A model generated the notes under the pieces. The model searched no databases and was not told where the DNA came from. It was given only the letters and a program-made list of their open reading frames with translations. A program made the translations under genes and the position numbers. From contig NZ_BJYL01000004.1 of the NCBI RefSeq assembly GCF_007991495.1, forward strand, positions 62,001 to 126,000: a stretch of DNA of 64,000 nucleotides. Reading direction: 5' to 3'. This DNA is from Sporosarcina luteola. Lineage in GTDB: Bacteria > Bacillota > Bacilli > Bacillales_A > Planococcaceae. Of this stretch, positions 57,651 to 64,000 are shown one piece after another (positions within the stretch are counted from its first letter, which is position 1; each line of letters starts with the position of its first letter).

Positions 57651-57681
57651 AAGAACAGCATGCAGTTTTACCCGCATGCCG
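57651..57681 (-). terminator. Weak terminator-like hairpin after sucD
   Basis: Minus strand: CGGCATGC/GCATGCTG stem (one G-U) followed by TTCTTTTGC. The T run is interrupted, so dprA may still be partly reached from sucCD. Confidence 0.55.
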
Positions 57682-57693
57682 CATCTATATAAA

Positions 57694-58596
57694 TCAATGA
57701 GTTTTACATTTTTCGTATAGACCTTTTTCTTTGATAACCTTAATCAATGTTTCACCAATGACAGAAGGCGTGTCAGCAACTTCGATACCTGCAGCGTTCA
57801 TCGCTTTGATCTTTTCTGCAGCAGTACCTTTACCGCCTGAAATGATTGCGCCAGCATGGCCCATACGCTTTCCAGGAGGTGCAGTTTGTCCGCCGATGAA
57901 GCCTACAACAGGTTTCGTCATATTCGCTTTTACCCACTCAGCAGCCTCTTCTTCAGCAGTACCGCCGATCTCACCGATCATAACGACCGCATATGTTTCA
58001 GGATCTTCATTGAACTCTTTCAATACATCGATGAAGTTCGTGCCGTTTACAGGGTCTCCACCGATACCGACAGCTGTCGTTTGACCGATGCCTGCTTGGC
58101 TCAATTGGTGAGTCGCTTCATACGTCAATGTTCCAGAACGTGAAACTACACCTACATGGCCTTTTGTATGAATGTATCCTGGCATGATGCCGATTTTACA
58201 TTCATCAGCCGTGATGACGCCTGGGCAGTTTGGACCAACGAGACGAGTCTTTTTGCCTTCCATATAGCGTTTCACTTTAATCATGTCGATAACAGGAATA
58301 TGCTCTGTGATGCAGATCGTCATATCCAATTCAGCATCTGTAGCTTCCATGATTGCGTCAGCCGCGAACGGAGCCGGAACGTAGATGACTGAAACGTTTG
58401 CTCCTGTAGCTTTAACAGCTTCTTCAACAGTATTGAAGACAGGCACTCCTTCAACTTCCGTGCCGCCTTTGCCCGGTGTAACACCGCCGACGATTTTTGT
58501 GCCATACTCAAGCATTTGTTTCGTATGGAAAAGCGCAGTTGAGCCAGTAATACCTTGTACAATCACTTTTGTATCTTTATTAATATAAATTGACAT
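57694..58596 (-). CDS. sucD: Succinyl-CoA synthetase, alpha subunit
   Basis: The alpha subunit carries the phosphohistidine and CoA-binding site of the TCA cycle enzyme that couples succinyl-CoA to nucleotide triphosphate formation. The 300-residue product has the CoA-binding [20 protein letters not shown] (variant of QGFTG), [21 protein letters not shown] and the active-site His in [16 protein letters not shown]. It follows sucC by 18 bases. Confidence 0.97.
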   Translation of the reverse strand: MSIYINKDTKVIVQGITGSTALFHTKQMLEYGTKIVGGVTPGKGGTEVEGVPVFNTVEEAVKATGANVSVIYVPAPFAADAIMEATDAELDMTICITEHIPVIDMIKVKRYMEGKKTRLVGPNCPGVITADECKIGIMPGYIHTKGHVGVVSRSGTLTYEATHQLSQAGIGQTTAVGIGGDPVNGTNFIDVLKEFNEDPETYAVVMIGEIGGTAEEEAAEWVKANMTKPVVGFIGGQTAPPGKRMGHAGAIISGGKGTAAEKIKAMNAAGIEVADTPSVIGETLIKVIKEKGLYEKCKTH

Positions 58597-58614
58597 CGTT
58601 TGTCCCTGCCTTTC

Positions 58615-59775
58615 TTAGCCTACGAGTTCAACAATCTTTTGTGCACCGTCCGCCATTGTGTCAGCAGCGATGATATTTAAACCTGATTCGTTCAATAGCG
58701 CTTTACCTCTGTCTACGTTTGTACCTTCCAAACGAACAACAAGCGGTACTTCAAGGCCGACTTCTTTCGCAGCTGCAATAACACCCTCTGCGATAACGTC
58801 GCATTTCATAATTCCGCCGAAAATATTTACGAAAATCCCTTTAACATGTTCGTCGGAAAGGATGATCTTGAATGCTTCTGTAACTTTCTCAGCAGTCGCG
58901 CCGCCCCCAACGTCAAGGAAGTTTGCGGGTGTTCCGCCATAGTAATTGATTGTATCCATCGTAGCCATTGCAAGTCCCGCACCATTGACCATGCAGCCGA
59001 TATTTCCGTCAAGGGAGATATAGCTCAAGTCGTATTTAGATGCTTCGATTTCTTTTGGATCTTCTTCCTCGAAATCGCGCAATTCGACAATATCTTTGTG
59101 TCGATACAATGCATTGTCATCAAAATTGAATTTCGCATCCAATGCCAATACATTATCATCGCCGGTTACGACGAGTGGGTTGATTTCTACGATTGAAGCG
59201 TCTTTTTCAATAAATACTTGATAAAGACCTGTCATGAATTTTGCAGCTTTATTCACAAGATGAGTTGGGATATTCATGTTGAATGCCATGCGTCTTGCTT
59301 GGAAGCCTGTTAGTCCAACAACCGGATCTACTACTTCTTTAAAGATCTTTTCAGGTGTCTTTTCAGCAACTTCCTCGATGTCCATTCCGCCTTCTTCAGA
59401 ACCCATCAAAGTGACACGATCTGTAGCGCGGTCTACGACAAGACCTACATAATATTCTTTTTTAATATCTGACCCTTCTTCGATAAGAAGTCGTTTCACT
59501 TCTTTTCCTTCAGGACCTGTTTGATGGGTAACAAGGGTTTTACCAAGAAGTTCCTTCGCATATTCGCGCACTTCGTCAAGATTTTTCGCGATTTTAACAC
59601 CGCCCGCTTTACCACGCCCGCCTGCATGGATTTGCGCTTTGACGACGACAACTTCCGTGCTGAGTTCTTTTGCCGCTTTTACAGCTTCATCGGGCGAGAA
59701 TGCTACCCGACCGTTTGAAACAGCAACGCCATAATCTCTGAGCAGCTGCTTTCCTTGATATTCATGGATATTCAT
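58615..59775 (-). CDS. sucC: Succinyl-CoA synthetase, beta subunit
   Basis: The beta subunit has the nucleotide-binding ATP-grasp domain and a C-terminal ligase domain. The 386-residue product starts [20 protein letters not shown] and has [40 protein letters not shown] and [20 protein letters not shown] with [29 protein letters not shown] precedes the ATG. Confidence 0.97.
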   Translation of the reverse strand: MNIHEYQGKQLLRDYGVAVSNGRVAFSPDEAVKAAKELSTEVVVVKAQIHAGGRGKAGGVKIAKNLDEVREYAKELLGKTLVTHQTGPEGKEVKRLLIEEGSDIKKEYYVGLVVDRATDRVTLMGSEEGGMDIEEVAEKTPEKIFKEVVDPVVGLTGFQARRMAFNMNIPTHLVNKAAKFMTGLYQVFIEKDASIVEINPLVVTGDDNVLALDAKFNFDDNALYRHKDIVELRDFEEEDPKEIEASKYDLSYISLDGNIGCMVNGAGLAMATMDTINYYGGTPANFLDVGGGATAEKVTEAFKIILSDEHVKGIFVNIFGGIMKCDVIAEGVIAAAKEVGLEVPLVVRLEGTNVDRGKALLNESGLNIIAADTMADGAQKIVELVG

Positions 59776-59823
59776 CTTACATCCTCCAATCGAACTTGTA
59801 GCTCATAATTTACTGCCGTATCC

Positions 59824-59852
59824 ATTGTAGTAAACATGTCAAATAATGTCCA
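59824..59852 (-). promoter_or_regulatory. Sigma-A promoter for sucCD
   Basis: Minus strand: TGGACA, 17-bp spacer, TACAAT, each one mismatch from consensus. Transcription would start about 40-45 bases before sucC. Confidence 0.7.
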
Positions 59853-59892
59853 CAATTGTATTTGGTAAATGTGCATTTTTTGACAACGTTCG

Positions 59893-60192
59893 TCATTTAT
59901 CGATTGTTCGTTTTAATGAATTATGCTCCCGATCAACGTGATAAATATAGGCAAAGACTTCAGCAACCGCTTGGTACAGTTGTTCAGGAATTGTTTCATT
60001 CACATCCAACTGACCCATCAACTCCACTAAAGTCGGGTCTTCTTGTATTGGAACATCATGCTCCAATGCCTTTCCGATAATATTTTCTGCAATCTTACCC
60101 TTGCCTTTCGCGACGACTTTAGGAGCTTCTCCTGCCTCTGGATCGTAAGAGAGAGCAATTGCTTCTTTTCTCATATGCTTTTTTTCTGTCAT
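59893..60192 (-). CDS. ylqH: FlhB C-terminal-like protein YlqH
   Basis: A 99-residue cytoplasmic protein matching only the FlhB fragment after its autocleavage site. EAIALSYDPEAGEAPKVVAK parallels FAIALKYDDEKMDAPIVIAK of the full FlhB in this window, and YQAVAEVFAYIYHVDRE parallels FFKTVAEILAYVYRIQR. The NPTH cleavage motif and membrane segments are absent. It overlaps the ylqG stop by 4 bases. Confidence 0.92.
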   Translation of the reverse strand: MTEKKHMRKEAIALSYDPEAGEAPKVVAKGKGKIAENIIGKALEHDVPIQEDPTLVELMGQLDVNETIPEQLYQAVAEVFAYIYHVDREHNSLKRTIDK

Positions 60193-62087
60193 ATCCGAAA
60201 GTCAACTCCCTGGTGATCAGTCATAAGCTTTGGCTGCTTTAAACCCTTTTCTTCTTCCAAGAAATTTTTAAAAGAGATACCTGAAAGTTGATAGTCCAAT
60301 GCTTCCAGACCTTTCTTCAACTTATCTTGGAGACGATTTCCAACAACTTTCAACATTTCATTCTCATTATAGATCGTGACAGCAATGACTCGATTTTGAA
60401 CTTGCATATCGACTACCGTTTTATTGATAGATTCCAAGTCAAGATAAAAGAGGATCCTTGCATAATCGGGATCAATTTTTCCGTCATCTTTCATTCGTCC
60501 GTTCCATTGCAAAGTTGCATCAATCCGCTTCCCTAGTAATTCCAGGGGAAGTTGCATGACAATCTGTTGATTCATGCCCGTTTCGGTTGAATGAAGCATT
60601 GATCCATTCATTCGCGCAACGACCATTTCCGCCGCTTCCTTCACTGCTGGTGAAATCGAGCTGTCATGCAACAGTGCAACTAACTGGGGTTTTAGCATCT
60701 CTGCAGTCTTCGAGAAATCCGCTTCCCGATGTAACAATCCTGCCTCATAATTCATTCCCAAAACTTTGAAAAGGGTTTGCATCGCTTCTTTCATTGCCTT
60801 TCCATCAATCGCTTGTTCAACAGCCATTTGCGACGCCTGTACAAGTTCCTTGACAGCTGGAAGTTGAGACTGCTCCATCGTACGGAACAGTTCAGGAAGC
60901 TTAGCATCAGCGTTTTCCAGTTGCAATACTCTCATCATAGTAACTGCAGCCTCTGTCTTGGCTTGCATGGAATTAGATTGATCCGTTACTGCACGAAACA
61001 ATAATTTGCTTATCTGTTCGCTAACGGTTGAAAATCTCATTTCGCTAAGAGGAAGCTTTTCCATTTCATTCAGAAGCCCTATCAGTTGGGATTTAAACTG
61101 CTGTTGTATGACAGGATCATTTTGAACCGAAATTTTCATTTGATCAAGACGTGCAGCTGCAACTTCGCTCTTCGCATTTACAACGGCTTTCAAGACGTCT
61201 TGCCATGATTCCAAAGTCATCGTTGCAGGACGTACTTCAGGACTGCTAACTAGAGCCGTGGAGCTCGACTGTTCGACAAGTGATGAATGAAGCACATGTT
61301 GCAAATTGGCAAGCGATGATGTAGAAGGCAGAATTCCACTGTTTTTCATCAGCTGTAATACATGGAACCTCTCCATCTGCGGGGCATTATCATCAAGGAG
61401 CTTTTGCATCGCACCACTAAAAAGCATCCTCTCCGAAGTGGCTGTCATACTTTTGCCCATTTCCGCTAACGTCTTCAAAATGGCATCCTTCAGTTGCGGC
61501 TGGACACCTTCATCGCTCCCTAACGCAGCCTTAAAAGTGTCAATAACAGTATGTAACCCTTCTTTCGCTTCAACTCCGATAAGGGATTTGAAATTAACGT
61601 CATTAAGCGGCAGCTTCATTTCAACTAATTTTTGCAGAGAATTCAGCGCTTCGTTGCGGAGAGCTGATGGAACTGTTTTCAAAAGTTGCTCTGCTTCCAA
61701 AAGAATTTCACGGGATATCGGGAGTTTTTGTTTCATGAAATGGTTTAATAAACTTTGCATTTCCTGTGATTTTGGCAACTGCATGGATTCCATCAAGTTC
61801 AGTAATTGTTTTGATTGGCCAACAGACTCTTGCAAAGGTCCTGAAACTACTTTTAGCTGCAGCTCCGGTTCTGTGGATTTAACTTGGAAATAGTAGGCAT
61901 CTCCCGCCTTCATCGGCACTTCCAACTTCGCCATCAACTTTTGCCCGCCGATTTGGACTTCAGCCATCTGTCCCGGAAAAAGTTGTTTGATTTGTCCATG
62001 AAACATCTGGCCTTCACGCAATGTTAAGGGTTTTTGGGACGTCATTGTGGACTGCGCTGTTAACCGGGGAATCGACGGATGACTCAA
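60189..62087 (-). CDS. ylqG: Large FliK-like protein YlqG
   Basis: A 632-residue protein with no signal peptide or membrane segment. The last 130 residues resemble the FliK C-terminal domain, IVMQLPLELLGKRIDATLQW followed by VVGNRLQDKLKKGLEALDYQ. The long N-terminal part is helical and Met/Gln/Leu-rich and may act as a ruler. It likely starts at the TTG at 62087, which overlaps the rnhB stop and has AAAGGA upstream. YlqG function is not established; pairing with YlqH suggests a second switch pair. Confidence 0.88.
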   Translation of the reverse strand: MSHPSIPRLTAQSTMTSQKPLTLREGQMFHGQIKQLFPGQMAEVQIGGQKLMAKLEVPMKAGDAYYFQVKSTEPELQLKVVSGPLQESVGQSKQLLNLMESMQLPKSQEMQSLLNHFMKQKLPISREILLEAEQLLKTVPSALRNEALNSLQKLVEMKLPLNDVNFKSLIGVEAKEGLHTVIDTFKAALGSDEGVQPQLKDAILKTLAEMGKSMTATSERMLFSGAMQKLLDDNAPQMERFHVLQLMKNSGILPSTSSLANLQHVLHSSLVEQSSSTALVSSPEVRPATMTLESWQDVLKAVVNAKSEVAAARLDQMKISVQNDPVIQQQFKSQLIGLLNEMEKLPLSEMRFSTVSEQISKLLFRAVTDQSNSMQAKTEAAVTMMRVLQLENADAKLPELFRTMEQSQLPAVKELVQASQMAVEQAIDGKAMKEAMQTLFKVLGMNYEAGLLHREADFSKTAEMLKPQLVALLHDSSISPAVKEAAEMVVARMNGSMLHSTETGMNQQIVMQLPLELLGKRIDATLQWNGRMKDDGKIDPDYARILFYLDLESINKTVVDMQVQNRVIAVTIYNENEMLKVVGNRLQDKLKKGLEALDYQLSGISFKNFLEEEKGLKQPKLMTDHQGVDFRI

Positions 62088-62863
62088 TTGGCTTCAGTCC
62101 TTTCCAACATGGATTTTACAGGCTCAAATGTCTTTCTATGATGTTCACACGGTCCATGGTTCAATAGAGCCTCTACATGCTCTGATGTGCCATAACCCGC
62201 ATTCTTTCTGAATTTATACATCGGATAATGAATGTCGAGCTTTTCCATCAACTCATCTCTCGTAGTTTTAGCAAGGATGGAAGCTGCCGCTATCGCTAAA
62301 CTTTTCTCATCCCCTTTGATGATCGATTCTGTCTCGCAGTTGACTTGGAGCGTCATTGCATCGACCAAGACGATGTCCGGGCGGATTGAGAGAGCGTTAA
62401 CTGCAGCTTCCATCGATTCGATTGTTGCAACATAAATGTTCAATTCATCAATCCGTGCAGCAGATTGAATATGAACGGAATAACTTACCGCAATCTCCTT
62501 GATGAGGGTTGCCAGCCGTTCCCTTTCCTGTTTTGATATCTTTTTTGAATCATCCAGCCCTAGAAGGTCATCCACCCGCTCAGGCAAGACGACAGCTGCA
62601 CAGACAACCGGACCAGCCAACGGTCCCCTTCCTGCTTCATCGACCCCACACACTAAAGCATCTTGTGTTCGTTTATAGCTGGCATCAAAGGCTATTTTTC
62701 CTTCAAACGCTTGTTTCACTTGTCTTTTTTTCTCGTAATTGCGATTCCAACGTGCAAGTTCTTTTTTCACCCCTGCGCGATGATCCGCTTTAAGCTGTTC
62801 CATCCAAGGTTCGGGAGTCATCGTCGTTTGAAGCTGTTCAGCTATTTCTTTAATGGTTTTCAT
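62084..62863 (-). CDS. rnhB: Ribonuclease HII
   Basis: RNase HII removes ribonucleotides and RNA primers from DNA-RNA hybrids. The 259-residue product has an N-terminal extension typical of Bacillus enzymes and the catalytic CGVDEAGRGPLAGPVVCAAV block with the DEAGRG motif, LDDSKKISKQERERL and GDEKSLAIAAASILAKTTRD. AGAAGGTGGAAAA precedes the ATG. Its promoter region carries a sigma-D-like element. Confidence 0.96.
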   Translation of the reverse strand: MKTIKEIAEQLQTTMTPEPWMEQLKADHRAGVKKELARWNRNYEKKRQVKQAFEGKIAFDASYKRTQDALVCGVDEAGRGPLAGPVVCAAVVLPERVDDLLGLDDSKKISKQERERLATLIKEIAVSYSVHIQSAARIDELNIYVATIESMEAAVNALSIRPDIVLVDAMTLQVNCETESIIKGDEKSLAIAAASILAKTTRDELMEKLDIHYPMYKFRKNAGYGTSEHVEALLNHGPCEHHRKTFEPVKSMLERTEAN

Positions 62864-62900
62864 TTTTCCACCTTCTATATGTATATCTGCATTAGTCTTT

Positions 62901-62927
62901 ATATCGGCTAAAATTATTGCCCTTCAA
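62901..62927 (-). promoter_or_regulatory. Possible sigma-D promoter for rnhB-ylqG-ylqH
   Basis: Minus strand: a perfect sigma-D -10 GCCGATAT (62901-62908). The -35 position, 15 bases upstream, reads TTGA instead of TAAA. The promoter would start transcription about 30 bases before rnhB, immediately after the rbgA terminator. Confidence 0.5.
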
Positions 62928-62930
62928 TTG

Positions 62931-62980
62931 AAAAAGGTCGATGCCACGGAATTATTCCGTAACTTCATCGACCTTTTTTT
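62931..62980 (-). terminator. Intrinsic terminator spanning the rbgA stop codon
   Basis: Minus strand: AAAAAGGTCGATG pairs with CATCGACCTTTTT around an inner ACGGAAT/ATTCCGT stem; the T run follows. The left arm uses the last codons of rbgA, and the stop codon lies in the inner stem. Confidence 0.87.
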
Positions 62981-63833
62981 CTTTATTGTCGGAGATGAAA
63001 TCGAAAGTCAACTTGCCAAGCAGTTCACTGCGGATGTCCTGAATGATCAATTCAGCCACTTTGTCATAATCGATTTCCCCGCCTTGCGTATAAGTCTTGC
63101 GGGTTTCTCCTATTGTATTAAATACTTTTTGGATGTCGTCTCCTACAGTTTGAATGCCATATCTCTTTTCAAGCCGATCAGGATAACGCTCTTCCAAAAA
63201 GCGAAGACCATAGACCGCCAAGTTTTCCATGTTGACGACCGTATCTTTGATTGCGCCTGTTAATGCAAGCTTATACCCGACGGATTGGTCTTCAAATTTC
63301 GGCCAAAGAATTCCCGGTGTATCAAGCAACTCCAATTCTTTTTCGAACTTGATCCATTGCTGGGCTTTTGTCACTCCCGGTTTATTTCCCGTCTTAGCAA
63401 TATTTTTCCTTGCCAACCGATTAATCAATGTTGACTTTCCGACATTCGGAATCCCGACGATCATTGCGCGGATCGCCCCAGGTCTAATACCTCTTTTTTT
63501 CATGCGCTCGATTTTCGGGGCCAGTATTTCCTTAGCCGCTTTTGTCACCGTTTGCATTCCTTTTCCTTCGAATGAATTGATAGCGACCGCTCGGATGCCT
63601 TCAGTTTCAAAATGTTTAATCCAACGCTCTGTCTCTTTATCATCAGCAAGATCCATTTTATTCAAAATCACTAACCTTGGTTTTTGCTGGATCACTTCAT
63701 CAATCATCGGATTTCTTGAGGAAAGGGGTAACCTTGCGTCTATTAACTCAAATACAATATCAACCAGCTTCAGTTGTTCTGTCACTTCACGTCTTGCTTT
63801 GGCCATATGGCCTGGAAACCATTGGATGGTCAT
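62952..63833 (-). CDS. rbgA: Ribosome biogenesis GTPase RbgA (YlqF)
   Basis: RbgA is a circularly permuted GTPase needed for late 50S assembly. The 293-residue product starts [20 protein letters not shown] and shows the permuted motif order: G4 NKMD (residues 58-61), G1 GIPNVGKST (127-135) and G3 DTPG (171-174). It follows the signal peptidase gene by 19 bases. Confidence 0.97.
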   Translation of the reverse strand: MTIQWFPGHMAKARREVTEQLKLVDIVFELIDARLPLSSRNPMIDEVIQQKPRLVILNKMDLADDKETERWIKHFETEGIRAVAINSFEGKGMQTVTKAAKEILAPKIERMKKRGIRPGAIRAMIVGIPNVGKSTLINRLARKNIAKTGNKPGVTKAQQWIKFEKELELLDTPGILWPKFEDQSVGYKLALTGAIKDTVVNMENLAVYGLRFLEERYPDRLEKRYGIQTVGDDIQKVFNTIGETRKTYTQGGEIDYDKVAELIIQDIRSELLGKLTFDFISDNKEKKVDEVTE

Positions 63834-63852
63834 TGTTACTCATTCCCTTTCT

Positions 63853-64000
63853 TCACTCCACCGTGCCGAAGTCTTTAATCGGCCAAAATACGAATTTCGT
63901 ACTTCCGATGATTTCGTCTATCGCGACAGCTCCGATATGTCTGGAATCCTTACTTTTCCTGCGGTTATCGCCCATGACAAAGACATAGCCTTCCGGAACC
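63853..64000 (-). CDS. lepB: Type I signal peptidase, C-terminal end only
   Basis: The last 48 codons of a gene that continues beyond the right edge. The translation VPEGYVFVMGDNRRKSKDSR, then HIGAVAIDEIIGSTKFVFWP, is the box E region of type I signal peptidases (GDNRxxSxDSR). The enzyme removes signal peptides on the outer face of the membrane. It lies upstream of rbgA in many Bacillales. The exact paralogue type (sipS, sipT and others) cannot be told from this end. Confidence 0.93.
   Translation of the reverse strand, partial: VPEGYVFVMGDNRRKSKDSRHIGAVAIDEIIGSTKFVFWPIKDFGTVE

Noticed and set aside
61306-61893. 195-codon plus-strand open frame opposite ylqG
   Set aside because: Antisense shadow with Ser/Cys/Phe-rich composition typical of reverse-strand translation.

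Overview
The window is a contiguous piece of a low-to-mid GC Firmicutes chromosome, almost certainly Bacillales. Every gene I can support lies on the minus strand, so transcription runs from position 64000 towards 1. The order closely follows the Bacillus subtilis block lepB-rbgA-rnhB-ylqGH-sucCD-dprA-topA-xerC-hslVU-codY-fla/che-rpsB-tsf-pyrH-frr-uppS-cdsA-dxr-rseP-proS-polC-rimP-nusA-infB-truB-ribF-rpsO-pnp. PolC, CodY, FliY, CheC, CheD and SwrB/SwrD-like genes exclude Proteobacteria. Protein style and some local differences suggest Planococcaceae (Sporosarcina-like), but the genus is not proven by the sequence.

Layout in transcription order. 64000-59893: end of a type I signal peptidase gene, the ribosome-assembly GTPase rbgA, then rnhB-ylqG-ylqH, where ylqG and ylqH resemble parts of FliK and FlhB. 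59775-54486: sucCD, dprA and topA. 54376-53206: a gene-poor gap where relatives carry trmFO, then xerC-hslV-hslU-codY from a clear promoter, ending in a codY terminator. 50201-22137: a flagellar/chemotaxis block of about 28 kb running flgB, flgC, fliE-J, a motE-like gene, fliK, flgD, a small flagellar-operon gene, flgE, swrD, fliL, fliM, fliY, cheY, fliO, fliP, fliQ, fliR, flhB, flhA, flhF, flhG, cheB, cheA, cheW, cheC, cheD, sigD, an unknown small gene, and swrB. It encodes the rod, hook, C-ring, export apparatus, a chemotaxis core (the kinase CheA with CheW, CheY, CheB and the CheC/CheD/FliY adaptation proteins) and the sigma factor for late genes. 22130-18925: rpsB, tsf, pyrH and frr, separated by terminator-like hairpins. 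18924-8363: uppS, cdsA, dxr, rseP, proS and polC (isoprenoid, phospholipid, proteolysis and replication). 8321-1: the rimP-nusA-rnpM-ylxQ-infB-ylxP-rbfA translation operon, truB, ribF, rpsO and the start of pnp.

Most coding content is conserved housekeeping. The unusual content is regulatory and structural. sigD is cut off from the flagellar operon by an intrinsic terminator and has its own sigma-A-like and sigma-D-like promoter elements. swrD has its Shine-Dalgarno separated from the AUG by a GC-rich hairpin that restores normal spacing when folded. A perfect sigma-D -10 element lies upstream of rnhB-ylqGH. There is a leader hairpin ahead of rimP-nusA and a strong terminator between rbfA and truB. 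A dispersed-repeat-like palindromic element lies between frr and uppS. FlgE carries a helical insertion, and IF2 carries tandem Gln/Gly/Arg repeats. No tRNA, rRNA, CRISPR array, prophage or insertion sequence was seen.
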